Both the position numbers and the translations under genes were made by a program. Shown here piece by piece: positions 45,763 through 58,258 of a stretch of DNA of 64,000 nucleotides. Position 1 is the stretch's first letter; each line of letters starts with the position of its first letter. The notes beneath the pieces were generated by a model, which was given only the letters and a program-made list of their open reading frames with translations, did no database searches and was not told where the DNA came from. This stretch comes from Lentinus brumalis (lineage: Eukaryota > Basidiomycota > Agaricomycetes > Polyporales > Polyporaceae), in assembly GCA_001792895.1 (NCBI GenBank), contig MARA01000019.1:248001-312000 (forward strand), read 5' to 3'.

Positions 45763-47289
45763 GGTTGTGGGCGAAAGCGAGACGAAGAGGAACAGCAAGG
45801 TAAAAGGGAGAGTGGCAAGATTCGCAGGTCGCGCGCAGATATATTGGCATCGTTGCAGGGAGCCGCTAGAAGGAAACTCGTGCGTCAGCTCAAAACTGAT
45901 CTTGACCCGAGGCGAGGCGGTCGCTTAGGGAGACCCCGGGTCCACAAATTCCAGAAGCTCAGGCCCAGAGAGCCGCTACTTAGCCGCACCCCATCAGGTC
46001 CCTCACTCCGTCCGAGCCTCCGAGTCAATTGTCATCTCACGTCCCTCGTCCCGCGCACTCTCTCGGTGGGCACAGACGAGCGTCGGAGATGGCCTAAGTT
46101 GTGTTAACCTCCTGCTTTCGGCGCGCCCAGGAAAGGTCAGCACGAGGCTCGGAAATCGGGGGTTCACCTCGTCTGATCCATCGAGCGTCAATTAATGTCA
46201 CGCAACATTGATCCCGCGATACTCCTCAAGATGGGCAGAGCACCTGTCAGACAGTTGAGATTCCGTTTGGACTTCGAGGCAATCGGCGGGGGGCGGGGCG
46301 CCGCCAGGATCGAGTCTCCTGCCTTGTGGCTGCCACGCTACGCGCGTTGCTGCCTGAGATCGACGTAGGTATGATGTATGTAGGGGCTCGGGCATGCCTG
46401 AGCGTGTGCGCTCGGTAGAGCATTTGCCTTTTGACACGGACAACGTATTTCCCCGATCTGCGAGCTTCCGCCTTCGCGAAGCCGTCCTTGGTCATCCTTG
46501 GTCTTGTCCGGCTTGCGGTGTGAACAGATATCAATTAACGGCTAGGCCGCCTACGAATTAGTCTCAGTGATGGCCTGTTGTTTCTCTCATGCGCAATATG
46601 ATTGGTGGGCATAAGTACCTGTTGCTGGCGAATGCTGACCCTGACAGTGGTACGTATCCTTGTGGGCCGGCTGCCGACTGTCACCCCCAGCATCTCAGAC
46701 TCGGAAAACCCTGCTTGACTGTGTTAGCTCTGGCCGGCCCAGGAATTCCCTGGCAGTGGGAGAGTCGAGTGTGGACCACATCGTGTGGTGGCTTGTGGTG
46801 GCCACTGCCAGTGCAAGCCACTGCACTCAGGTCACAGGAGGAGCCTGACGGAGCATTGCCTCGGAAGCAAATTACGCGAGCCTGGAAGCGCCAAGATAGG
46901 TACGACAATCGGCAAAGAGCGGCATATGTTTTACAGAGTAGCGTAGTCAACTACGGTATCGAAGGAGGAATATGACTACAAACAAATGTGAGTCGATGAT
47001 GTCGCCGTCGAACACATAGTACAAGGGAAGAGCGATTTCCGGAAGGCTCTGGGAGGCTCCGGACGCAAACAAAACAAAGGCAAAGCAAACGCAATCAGTG
47101 AGATGCCGAGAGAAGCATGCGGAGAAACGAAGGACAGGCTTCGAAAGAGGGCGCACGTGTGCACCAGCCTCCAGGAAGCTACTCAGCTGCTACGGGCGGC
47201 GGGCTGATGCGACCTTCTCTCCGAAACCCACCCGATCTTTATCTCCATGAGTCCATCTCGGTCATCCCTCACTATGTAGTCCTCATGAG
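45763..47289. other. Gene-poor stretch, nothing recognised
   Basis: 1.5 kb. Frames at 45655-46107 (plus) and 46589-46975 (plus) are open but low in recognisable content and lack splice support. Expected to carry the promoter of the FAD monooxygenase and the 3' end of the TPR gene. Confidence 0.4.
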
Positions 47290-48659
47290 TCACTGCTCAG
47301 ACACCCGCTGCACCATGTACCGCTCCCAGCACGGGTACGAAAACGTCTGGCTGATCATACGGCCCGACGCCTCCCCAGCCCCAGGAGCGCCCTTGCCCTT
47401 GTCGGGGCCCGTCGTCGGAACCGCGAGAAACTCGACGGGGATCTCAACGGTGACCGGAATCGACGAAATCTTGAGCTTTCGGTCGTCTGTGGGGCTGCGG
47501 GCGAACGGAAGCGGCTTCACGCGGGGCGCTAGGTGCTCGTGCCAAGGCTTGCTCGAGGCGGATGCGGAGGCGGATGGCTGCGTGGACGATGATGATGATG
47601 ATGACGCAGCCGCAGCCGAAGAGGATGAGGACGATGAGGACGCAGTCGCTTTGAGGAGCGGATTCGGGGCTAGCGCGCACATCTCGTCGAAGGCTTCCTT
47701 GTTCGTATGCTGCAGGCAGAGCACGCCGTGGAGGTCTGCTCCCGCGGACACCGTGAGCAAAAATTTCCAGTAACCGCGAGAACGGCGTGCGCTCACCTCC
47801 GACAGCGTCGTCTATTCGTCCTTGTCCTTTCCGGGCTTGGGCTCTCCGCCAGTAGCCTTTCACACTCCGGTGCTGCCCTAGAGCGAGGTCGCAGGCCTTC
47901 TCGGCCTCGATGAAGCTTATCACATGGTTCAACATTTGTCCAGCCAATGCTACAGGATAGAGGTCACGCACTTGTTTAGTTTCAGGTACGCCGCGGCGAG
48001 GTTGAGCTGGTAGTGTGGGAGCTCGGGCTCGATGTGATATGCAGCCTTGTATCGTTCAATCGCGGCGATGTAATCGCCCTTCTTGAACGCAGCGTTGCCC
48101 TGCAGAAAAAAGGGCATCAGGATAGGAATATACGAATGCAGGATGTGCTAACCTGTTCCTTCTCTCGCTCGGCTTGCATGTACCGCAGCTCCATCAGCTC
48201 CCCGACGCTCATCTCGTCATCGAGGTCCGCCTTGGTTTCGCCAGGAACCTCGAAGTCCACATGCCACAGGTCTTCCTCGTCCTCCGTTCCCCAGCCGGAG
48301 ACCCCAGAACCTAGGTACAGTCGTCAGCGCAGAAGACACGCTCGGAAAGCGACACACACACCTCGCCCATCCCATTCCCTTTCCTTCCCGGACCGCACAC
48401 CGCTCTCCTCCTCCTCCAGCCGCACTGTCCGCTCGCACACCTCGCTCAGATGGTCCGTCGAGCACCCACACTCGCACCACTTGGATGTTAGCTTCTCGCG
48501 CAGCAGTAGACCGTACCCGCGCACATCGAACTCGCCCGCGACGCGGTACAACAACTCGCATAGGCGGTCATACCCCTCGCGCACCTTCTGCTGCCAGTCC
48601 GTGCCCTTCCCGTACTTGGTCTTGCAGGCTTGGATGATTTCGCGAATGCCCTCAGTCAT
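47290..48659 (-). CDS. TPR-repeat protein, co-chaperone-like, 383 aa
   Basis: Exons 48362..48659, 48153..48310, 47972..48099, 47797..47915 and 47290..47738, total 1,152 nt in frame. N-terminal part: ELLYRVAGEFDVRGYGLLLR and a Cys cluster SKWCECGCS. A middle TPR array follows: KEQGNAAFKKGDYIAAIERY, KAAYHIEPELPHYQLNLAAA and HRSVKGYWRRAQARKGQG. This layout resembles TPR proteins that bind Hsp70/Hsp90 C-termini. A Ser/Ala run then follows (coded by a GAT-rich repeat on the plus strand near 47590-47640), and a short C-terminal region (KISSIPVTVEIPVEFLAV) that could be a beta strand pair. The partner chaperone and the role of the Cys cluster are not known. Confidence 0.8.
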
Positions 48660-49208
48660 CGGCCCAAGATGCGGCGGTTTAGAGAAGGGCGGCGGGTGGT
48701 GCGCTTCGAGGGACGAGAGGTGAGCTTGGAGCGCGTCGTGGTGCGGGAGCAGTTGGACGGAATGGAGGCCGCCGCGTTCACATATCGAAATGCCCTGAGA
48801 CTTGGCCTGCGGTCGGGGTCAGCATGCAGGACGGCACGATGAACCAATGTTGTGTAGCCTGTTCCAGAACAGATTCAGGCGAAGTGGTAGCATACTACTC
48901 AGTCCCATCAGAGACCGCGGCCAATTCAACACTGGATGATGATGGAGCAGAGGAGCAGACATCCTAGCGCTCGACGTGAGGGAAGGCACAGCCGCGGTCA
49001 TGAGCTTCGGATGAGCCCGTGCGGGAGAAGTCCACACAGCCTCGTCACACCATGTACACGAGTAGACCTTGCCCCGGGTCAGGCATTGTGCATATGGTGG
49101 TGTGGACGTCATGCATGCCTGTCGCCGGCTACCAACTGGCGCAGAAACCTCTCTGCCTGGGTATAGACTCCGGAAAGGTTTAGACCCGTGCAGCATATGT
49201 AAACGTGT
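48660..49208. other. Intergenic, possible continuation of the His-rich gene
   Basis: About 550 bp. A consensus donor (GTGAGT) lies near the end of the neighbouring His-rich frame, so one or more of its 3' exons could be here on the minus strand, but no convincing exon was found. Confidence 0.3.
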
Positions 49209-49760
49209 TCATTCCGCCCAAAGACGAAGCATCCCAGTGTATGACGCGGGAGGAAAGAAAGCACAGAAGGCAAGAAATACGGGCACAAACAGGGTACTCA
49301 CAAAATGCCGCAAAGCAGTGTACGTCCATAGCACGCTCTTGGTAGCGACACGGTCTCCAGCTTGACGCATGTCCATGGCAAGCGCACCGCGGAGGAAATC
49401 CTTGATCTCGTCGCACTCGGTGTTTGCGGCGACCCAGCTCGGACCCCCAACGGTGATGCAGCGAACCACAAAGGTGGGGAGGTGCTGAAGGGCCACATAG
49501 TAGAGATGTGTGGAGAAGAGGCGCACTATGTCTTGCTCGAAGCGTATCAGGAGAATTCGGGAGATGGTACGCTCGAGCTTAGCCATGGCCGCAGCGGTCT
49601 GCGAGATGCAGCGGTCGGTGTGCGGGCTACCGTGCGCGTGTGTATGTTCGTGGTTATGATGTTGGTGTTCATGTTGGTGTGCATGAGGGGCATGTGGGTC
49701 GCGCTTCGTCTGTTTCTTCGGAGATGGTCGTTTCTTGACGTGAGAGTATTTTGCGGGCAT
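49209..49760 (-). CDS. Unrecognised protein with His-rich N-terminus, 183 aa
   Basis: Open frame from MPAKYSHVKKRPSPKKQ. Residues about 20-50 are a dense histidine tract (HAPHAHQHEHQHHNHEHTHA), followed by an apparently folded helical part: AKLERTISRILLIRFEQDIV, LYYVALQHLPTFVVRC, DEIKDFLRGALAM and SVLWTYTALRHF. If the frame is read on, the end is hydrophobic (LFVPVFLAFCAFF). A GTGAGT donor after RHF may instead mark an intron, so the C-terminus is uncertain. His tracts can bind zinc or nickel, but no transporter or chaperone family is recognised. Confidence 0.5.
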   Translation of the reverse strand: MPAKYSHVKKRPSPKKQTKRDPHAPHAHQHEHQHHNHEHTHAHGSPHTDRCISQTAAAMAKLERTISRILLIRFEQDIVRLFSTHLYYVALQHLPTFVVRCITVGGPSWVAANTECDEIKDFLRGALAMDMRQAGDRVATKSVLWTYTALRHFVSTLFVPVFLAFCAFFPPASYTGMLRLWAE

Positions 49761-50229
49761 GGTGTCCTTGATACCACAAGCGGCCAAGTCCGGGTTTTAA
49801 AGGTCAAATCAATGTGTGGTTAACCGGGAGTCTGACAAAAACGCGTACAAACGCAGAAGGGAACAGTACTTCGCGTTTGGGGAGGGAGATGGTCGTGAAG
49901 GACTCTAATGGAGAGCAGACGCGGTCGGAAACGCGCATACTGTGCGCTTGCAGCAATACGTGACGTGCTGTCACGCTTCTTCTCTCTCTCCTGCCACACT
50001 GAGCTCCTCCTCCTCCTCGCCCTGGTCTACCGTCTCAAGTCTCCTGGTCACCAGGTCAGAGTCTGTCTCCGGCGACTTCTCGCTCGTTCTCCGCCAACCT
50101 GCGATCTGGGACTCATTTCGCTCTCCTGCTATTATTATTCGCTGATATTCCTGCTTGCTACTTTACTGCTGACTGCCGAGACATCACCCATGCTTCGTAC
50201 ATAACAATTCCCGGTTGAATTCCTACGAT

Positions 50230-53200
50230 ATGGCTTTACAAACGCGCCCAGAGCCCATGAATGCATCGCCCTACCACTCCAAGGTCAAGGTCACGCTCAA
50301 ATTTGCGGATACCCAGTTTGCGGCCGGGGATATGGTGACTGGGAAGATGGAGCTGGAATGCAAGGCGGAGAAGGGCCTTGGGATTAGCGTGATCATGGCA
50401 GAGCTGTACGCAGTGGAAGGTGAGCTCTATCACGGTTCCCACCGTGTATGTCTCTTTCTGTGGCACACCCGAATTGTATCCTATGTCGTCTGTTCAAACG
50501 ACATCCAGTCGCTGATGCTGACGGCATTCAACAGAACTGACCTCGAGGGACCACTCCGCCACATCGACTTTCTTGCACACCAAACGGCTGTTCCAAGGAC
50601 CCGGACTTCCTCCCTCCAACTCGGTGCACCCATACCCTGCTCCCGGAGACCCACCACTACCGTCCCATTACTACCACGCACGCCGCGGTATCACCACCTT
50701 CTTGTTCCAATTTCCACTCCCCGAGTCATCACCGTCGTCTATAGACTTTGGATCCGGACTTGCTCGACTGCGTTACGAAGTGAGAGCTACCGTCGGGGTG
50801 TTCTGGAAGGGCGAGAGGAAGTTGGTGACGGACCAGAAGCCGATAGACGTCGTCGAACGTCTGGAGGACGACTTCAATCGCGTGGACCCGGAGGGTGTGA
50901 TCGTCGGCGAGAACGGGAAGATCTGGATGCAGGGCAGGGTGCTCGGCGGCTTCCTGGTCGCTGGCCAGCCCGCGTGCATCGAGCTTCAAGTCAAGAACCA
51001 CTCGAGCAAGAAGGTAGGCAGGGGCGACTGCCACGAGCCCAGTTGATGCTCACTGTTTGTCAGAACACCGGGCTGTCCGTCATCTTGACACGGGAGTTGC
51101 ACTTGCCGAACATCCCCTCGAACCAGAAGCAGCCGCTGCAGCTGTCTGACACGGTGACCACGGTGTCGTTCCGAGGTCCCGAGTACATCATCCCGCCTGG
51201 GGTCGAAGGCGTCGCGAACCTAGTCGTCGATGTGCCCAAACATGCGCGAGGCGTGAAGGGCGGACAGAGACGGGGAGACGGAGGTAAGTCGGCGGGGTCT
51301 CTGTTTGAAGTGCGCTGCATACTGGGCATCAAGCTCGCTATGGGCATCGGAAGGTACGCTTCGAGCTTTGGCAAATGAAATGAGCACTAACACTGTCACG
51401 AGCAGCAAGGACATTAGACTTGACCTGCCAATCATGATTCTCCATCCCTCTGTCGCTCCGGAATACCCACCAGACATGTACGCGATACCTCCGGCATCTA
51501 TGAGCCCCCCTCTCTACGACCCAGCGTCGGGGATGCTATACCAGCCACCCATGTCCCCCGCACCATACCTCGACCGCCCGCTAAGTCCCTACGCATACCC
51601 AGTACCGCCTATGTCCCCGCCCATATCGCCTTACGTAGACCAAGGCCAGGTCTGGCTCCCGCCGCCTTCTATGACGCCCATGCCCGCCAGTGTCTACGCA
51701 CCACCCTCACACTATGCCTATCCCACGTCACAGTACGCGCCCCTGGCCATTCCGTTCGTTCCTCCTCCACGACCATCGAGCGCAGAGCCTGCGCCGTCTC
51801 AGCCTCTCTACGGACTGCCCACGGCCACGCCCGCAGTTGTACCGCCCCCGCCACTCATCCCAATGCCGACCGGCGGAGGGCACAATGTTGGAGAGCGGGA
51901 GGAAGGCAAGGGTGAGCGTGCCTCACGCATTGCACATCATCTGCGCATGTCCTCTCGGCACCGCTCCGCATCCCCGCCAGCGCACCGGTATCTCCTCGCC
52001 GACGCCCCTCCTGCCGCTCCCACGCACGCTCCCATGGCGCTCGTGGCAGTCCCGGAAGGTCTCCCAGCACATGGTGCGACGAGCCCGGCCTCGTCCCCGC
52101 AACTGCACGCCCGCCCGAACCTGACGCTGTCCCCACTGCCCACAGGAGGAGACGTCGTGTCCCCGCGCCCGATGCTCTCTCCAAAGCTGTCCTTTTCGAA
52201 GGATCCCTTCGAACAGGTCACACAGGTCGAGAACCTTGAGCGCTTGGCCGAGCGGGAAGACGTGCAGAAGGAGGTAGTCGGGACTTCGCCTCGCCTCGTC
52301 GCCTTGCCTGCCCGTAACCTGAATGGGGAGAGCAGAGAGAAGACGCTGCCTAAGCCTCCTGTCCCGACTGGGAAGGAGCAAGCCTCTACCCCGCCCAATC
52401 GAGCGGACACTCTCTTCCCCCCGGAACTTGTCGCCGCTGGGCCCCACGAGACTCCCCCAACGCCGACCCTCGCTGCTGCCGTGACTTCTCTCAAGGTTCC
52501 CCGAGGTTTGCGTGTGGGCAATGACGCCTCTGGGCTGGACGCGCTCGAGGCGAAGCTCCTCGCGGAAGTCGGCACACGCAAGCCCGAGAAGGAGCGGGCT
52601 CCAGATGTACGGAGCGTCCTCGCTGCCGCTCCCATCACCATCCCGCGCCCACAGGATGTCGAGCCTCCCGTCGACTCTGCGATCTCCAGTCTCACTCTTC
52701 CGGGTTTGGACGACTATGCGGACGAGAAGACGCTCAAGCGCGGCGGTATTAGTCGAGGCGGCGGGAGTGAGCGCGAGCTCGACGTTGGTGGTAGCGCCCG
52801 CGCGCGAGATAGCAGGGAGACAGCGACGGCGCGGGGGCGGGACAGGGAGAGCAGGGAGGCGAAGAAAGCTGTCGGTGGGTCGAGCGGCACGAAGAGGAAG
52901 AGCGAGAAGCATGCTGCGGACGGGGACGCGGGTGCGAAGGACAAGGATAAGGACAAGGAGCTGCAGAAGCTAAGGAAGGCCGCGCAGGGTCGCATAGCGG
53001 CGTGGTTGGGGAACATCGATCCCGACGAGCCGCCGCCGTCTGCGACTCCTCCTCCTGGGACGCCAACTCCGCCGCCTGCTACCGCTCCGGCGACACGTGG
53101 GCGGTCCCCGACGCGTGCAGGGAGGTCGCCTGCGAGGAGTCCCGCGCATAGTCCGGCGCGGAGTGGACAAGTCACGCCTGATCCTCCCTTGACTCCAGTG

Positions 53201-54214
53201 AGGGAGGAGAAGAGCGTGGAGATGGTCTCGAAGGATGAGCCTCCGGAGCCGGATGAGAAGGGAAAGGAGAATGAGCAGCCCAAGGAGACACAGGCTGCGC
53301 CGAACCCGCGCTCCTCTGGCTTCCTCCCAATTGGCTCTGTGCGTGCGCATCCTACTGTGAACGGCAACACGAACGTCGCCAATGCGGGACGGAGACCCTC
53401 CCCTTTCGACGCGTATCTTCTGCCGAAAGCATCTCCCCGCCTCGGTAACTACCCACACCGTCCTCTGGATCCAGAAGTGAAGTACGACATTCGTTCGGCT
53501 CGGGGCGGGAAGGGCGGTATCGTCACCTCTGTCGCTGCCCTATGGGCGTCTGCAACTCAGCCTACTGAGAAGGCGACGGCCCCGAAGCCTGCTCCTGTCA
53601 AGCCTCAAGTCAAGCCTGCGAAGCTCGCGGAGCAGTGGAAGGCGAAGGCTGCGTTAGATGGTACGAAACCAACGCCGAAACCTCTCGACCCCATCAAACC
53701 GACGCCACGGCCGAAGCCCGATGGCTTGAAGTCGCCGACGATAATGTCCAAGCCAGCTGCTTTGAGGTCTCCGACGACAACGTCTCCGCCTACCGACGGG
53801 CGTCCCAAGATGATGCAGCCCACGCCGAAGTCTGGGGCTTCATCGCCGGGTCTGACTTCTCCCGCCGCTGAACCGATGATTACCTCCGTCGGAGACCTAA
53901 CGGCGAAGCGCGCACGTATGATAAAGTCGACCTCTCTCCCAGCTGTCATATCTTCATCTACCGCCACCCCCATGCTGTCCTCTACCGCGTCGCTTGCTCG
54001 ACCGTCGCCCGCGCGCGCGGATCGTCTCAAACTCAGCGCGAAGCTGCCTCCAACTATCTCCGAGGCGGATACTCGCACCGATACCTCTTCGCAGACTGCT
54101 ACGCCTACTCCTCTGAAGTCGCCTGCTTCGCCACCGGCGAAGAACGAGTATGCCTTCGGACAAGCGCGTTTGAGAGAACTCATCAAGCGATACCAAGGAC
54201 AAGTGAACCCGTGA
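50230..54214 (+). CDS. Arrestin-like protein with very long Pro-rich C-terminal region, 1,255 aa
   Basis: Exons 50230..50419, 50535..51013, 51064..51353 and 51406..54214, total 3,768 nt in frame. Residues 1-about 340 form an arrestin-type beta-sandwich pair: VKVTLKFADTQFAAGDMVTG, RRGITTFLFQFPLPESSPSS, RYEVRATVGVFWKGERK, VAGQPACIELQVKNHSSK, YIIPPGVEGVANLVVDVP and EVRCILGIKLAMGI. The remaining roughly 870 residues, in one uninterrupted exon, are Pro/Ser/Ala-rich: first many YP/PP motifs (APEYPPDMYAIPP, PPPSMTPMP), then basic and KP-rich stretches, ending in a helix (ARLRELIKRYQGQVNP). Fungal alpha-arrestins link ubiquitin ligases to membrane transporters; no exact PPxY was seen here. Function in this species is inferred. 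Confidence 0.8.
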
Positions 54215-55078
54215 TGACTATCATCCTGCACTGGACTACACATACCAATTCGACTGTCGACTCCGCATTTTTGTCTGCTTATCTGCTCACTCCCCCATCT
54301 TGTTCCATGAACTGCTCATCTAGCTAATGTATCACATCAATCTGTTTCCATTCATATTGCACGCTGACTTATTAGTTCACGATCCCGTCTGCTCGCTGAT
54401 ACCTCTTGTTACGACCTGTCACGACTCATGTCTTCTCTCTGCCTTGATGTATTCCTGTAGTACCGAATACAACGAACTAGCACCTCAGGGACAATTCCCA
54501 GCTTCTCTCCTTGACTTTCTTCGTATGCGGTACGTCGCGTCTTCCTCACGGTGCAAACTAATCTACACGGAACTGCCCCACTATATACTCAGAGGTTCCG
54601 GCCTTCCAGGGCATGCCGGCATTGGACTTCCCCAATCTTGTATGTCTCACCACGTGCTGTGCGACCCAGAGGTCATCTGCTTCCGTCCGTGCGAGTCCCC
54701 AGCCCCGCAGCGAGCAAGGCGTCGGTGAGTAGTCCAGCCTTCACCAAACACTATCTTATCAACTGACAGGACGTCAGTGTGCTTCCACGGCGCCCGTATG
54801 CAGCTCTCCATCGGCCTCCCGCCCCTTATCATGGTGTGGGAGCGGGACACGAGACCGTAGAGTATAAAGCGTGGAGGACGAGTATCGCCTCCTTCTGAAG
54901 CTCCCGCTATCTCCAACAGTGGCAGACCGTAAGCGGCACAGAAGTTCGACATGGCCACAAGGATCAACTCAGTACCGATAAAGACGTTGATTGAAGTGGG
55001 TCGAGTCTCTCTGTTGGTACAAGTCGATGTACTTGTCCGATGCTGATGCACCGGTGGACAAAATAGGTCGACCCGTTC
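54215..55078. other. Intergenic region, nothing recognised
   Basis: About 860 bp between the arrestin-like gene and the formamidase start. Contains short frames only. Confidence 0.4.
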
Positions 55079-57581
55079 ATGTGGGCCTCTTTCGACATCT
55101 GTGTCCTTAGATCGTGACTAGATAACCCTTCCACAGTCCTGCAGATGAGCAGCAGGTACCATTGATACTCGTTCTTCTTGTGTCTTGTCATACTGAATTT
55201 CTCGATTCTCTAGGGCATCCACAACCGTTGGCAGTAAGCGCTTGATGTTTCCCCTGCGATCCAGCTCAGCTAACGCGAATGCCTCGTAGCCCTGACATTC
55301 CTCCGGTTGCAACCGTCAAACCCGGAGAGGTACGTTTGAAGGTCTGTCATGTAGCGATCCAACCTGAAGTCCTCCGGACATACTCCAGGTCTTCAAGGTC
55401 CAGTGCGTGGGTACGTCATATGTGATCACTACCAACATGGTCGGATCCTGAAGTCAACTCGTCAAGACTGGACGGGAGCGCAAATTGGCAACAACGATAG
55501 TGAGATCGGCATCATGAGGCGGAATTGACTTGCATCTGACATCTCGGTTGCAGCCAGTGACGATATCCGTGATGTCGATCTCTCAAAGGTGCACAACCTT
55601 TCGGGACCAGTCGCGGTCGAGGGCACAGAACCCGGAGACTGTCTGGTCGTCGATATCCTTGACGGTGAGATCCTCTGCGACGGCTTAGTGTGTATCTGCT
55701 GATTGTCTGTCGAACGAATGCTAGTGGCCCCGTTTGACAAGATGCCTTGGGGCTACACCGTACGTGCACCACCTATCGTCAGCGAGCGCTGAAGACGATA
55801 AAGACTGACGATCGCCTGTAGGGCATCTTCGAGCTCAACAATGGGGGAGGTCTGTTTGCGCAGGAGTTCCAGAGCCGTGCGGCCAAGGCGATATGGGACT
55901 TCCACGGTACGCCTGATCAGTTACTCTCGCCACAGTTCAAACGTTGACTGTTGGTCAAAGGTGTATACGCAACCTCTCGCCACATCCCTGGGGTACGGTT
56001 CGCTGGAGTTTCCCATCCCGGGCTTATCGGGACTGCGCCGTCGCAAGACCTCCTCGACACCTGGAACAAGCGCGAGAAGGAGCTGATCGACGCGCATCCT
56101 GGTGCTGTACCACCTGTTGCGTTTCCTCCACAGGCAGAGGGTGCGTATGTTGGGCAGACGGACATCGCGGACGACGTGAGGAAGAAGATATACGCGGAGG
56201 GTGCGAGGACGATCCCCGGGCGAGAGCATGGTGGAAATTGCGACGTGCGTATGTTGGCTTATCATTCGCACGGTACGTTCTGAGGACGTTACTTGCAGAT
56301 CAAGAACCTCTCGAAGTAAGTTCAGTATGCACACGCTGACACGCGTGTTGATGGTTGCCTTTCAGGGGATCACGGTGTTATTTTCCCGTCTTTATCAAGG
56401 GTGCAAATCTGTCAGTCGGCGACTTGCACTTCTCTCAGGGGGATGTAAGAGACTATCACGTTTCGCAGACGCCTCTCACTCATGGTTTCCGTAGGGCGAG
56501 GTGACGAGGGCAAGACTAGAATGCCAGAGGATATGCTGACGATCACTACCCAGATGTCATTCTGTGGCGCGATTGAGATGGTGAGTTCCATCCTGATCCT
56601 GAGCCTTGAAGATGATGTGCTGATCATGAGTTTTAGGCGGGTATTATAACCTTCAGCTGCAGCATCATCAAGGGCGGTGTGGAGAAGCTTGGGTTGAAGC
56701 AGCCGATCTTCCTTGTGAGTGCCCTCCTGTGGCTCTCGGCTGAAATCTTATGATAAGCACGTACCAGCCCTCCCCTGTCGACCCGCTATACTCAGCGAAG
56801 GTGACTGAGTGATTGCTTGTCAAGGGACTTAGCAGGCACTGACTTGTGCGGTTGTAGATTATATTTGAGGGTATCAGCGTCGACTATCGTACGTTGTCCG
56901 GACCTCTAGTCCCGCAGCTGTTGATCTTTTCACTTGTGCAGACGGTGACGGCAGACAGTACAACATGGATGCGTGAGTGTCTTCTATCGATTGTCCGCCC
57001 GCTTCGGCTTCTGACGAGCGCACAGCACTGTGGCGTATAAGCAAGCTGCACTGAATGCGATTGCGTACCTTCAAAAGGTCAGTATATCTCAATGTGGATG
57101 ATCATGAAGGACTTCTCTAATGTATCGGTGTAGCTCGGATATAGTGAGTGGTCTTGGGACGGATGGGAGGTCGCAAGGCTGACAGACATACCTCGACAAC
57201 AGCTCGCCAACAAGCCTGTGAGTTTGGTGTCTGTACAGATCGCCCCAGTACCCTCATCAGCGACACGCAGACCTTCTCTTATCGGCGGCGCCAGTCGAGA
57301 GCCATGTAGGGGCCATCGTCGTAGGTGTAAACCCATACTTTCCGCGCGGTGCGGTGCAGTGACATCTCTGCAGGACTCTCCGAACGCTTGTGTCACACTC
57401 GCCCTCCCGCTCGGAATATTCGAAGACGTCAGTTGCATCGTGCACGTCATATTTCCTCGATATGCTTGCTCAACAGGACATGTTCTAGGATATACTTCCG
57501 AAAGCGACAGACCCTGTTCTGCCCTTCAAGAACCGCGGTGAATGTGCGCTCCGTAGTGATGGCGTCCGCGAGGAGGTATAG
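55079..57581 (+). CDS. Formamidase (FmdA/AmdA family), about 24 exons
   Basis: Reassembled through about 24 small exons, with phase continuous at the junctions I checked. Order of motifs: GIHNRWHPDIPPVATVKPGE, VFKVQCVDWTGAQIGNND, DDIRDVDLSKVHNLSGPVAV, GDCLVVDILD, MPWGYTGIFELNNGGG, RHIPGVRFAGVSHPGLIGTA, GREHGGNCDIKNLSKGSRC, VGDLHFSQGDGEMSFCGAIE, GDGRQYNMDATVAYKQAALN, LLLSAAPVESHVGAIVDSPN and LALPLGIFED. This is the formamidase/acetamidase fold that hydrolyses formamide to formate and ammonia. The conserved Cys in MSFCGAIEM is present. The start (ATG 55079, exon 1 ending 55100) and the tiny second exon are the least certain parts. Exon 56495..56500 is only six bases (Gly-Glu). No frame lesion. 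Confidence 0.88.
56495..56500 (+). other. Six-nucleotide micro-exon of the formamidase gene
   Basis: GGCGAG flanked by TTTCCGTAG upstream and GTGACG downstream, between introns of 50 bp (56445-56494) and 53 bp (56501-56553). Including it gives the conserved QGDGEMSFCG; skipping it deletes Gly-Glu in frame. Confidence 0.75.
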
Positions 57582-58258
57582 AATACGGGACATTGACATG
57601 AACGCTTGGGTGGGGAAGATTGGTGCATGGCAATGCCGATTGATTTCACTTCAAAGAAGAAGCACGGAACATATTTGTATATTGTACTCATGTCGCATAT
57701 GTACTGCGAGTCATCTCGGGAAACCCGACAGGTTCGTTCGTACCTTGCCTTGCCAACACAGCCCATGATTGAAGACGACTGGATAACAAGTTTGACATGA
57801 GGAGGTATGCACGATTCGCGCGCCGGGTACTCATGGAGTGCTGATAAACGTCCTCGTAGTACTTTGCAGCACGTTCAGGTTGTGGTAACTTGCGGCTTTC
57901 ATTGAGCGGTTCGCCCAGTGTCGTGATCCTGTCTTCCGCTACTGAACTAGAGGCTGGCTTGCGAGCCTACTGCTACCGGTGGTTCTTACATCTACGATCA
58001 TATTGAGGTAAATGCCTGTTAATGCCTAAGGATTGTCAAAGTCGTCGTGCATTGGCAGAAATGGCGTGAGGTTTTAATGATCACATTGAAAGTGTCCGAA
58101 CCATTGAATTAGAGTACATCGTCCTGCGCGGCAGGACACGCGTTCCCGTTTGGGAGATGGCGTCATAGGCGCGACGCGATCGAGCTGGACACATCTCACG
58201 TGACCGTATCCTGACGTCCTCGTCGAAGCTCCCGTCTACTCTTGCGACCGTGCGGGGG

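Noticed and set aside
45655..46107. 150-codon open frame on the plus strand opposite the start of the FAD monooxygenase
   Set aside because: It overlaps the first exons of the better-supported minus-strand gene, has arginine-rich composition typical of chance frames, and no domain.
46395..46440. tRNA-like string GCGCTCGGTAGAGCATTTG
   Set aside because: It resembles a D-arm/A-box, but no matching B-box (GGTTCRANNCC) or acceptor stem follows within tRNA distance.
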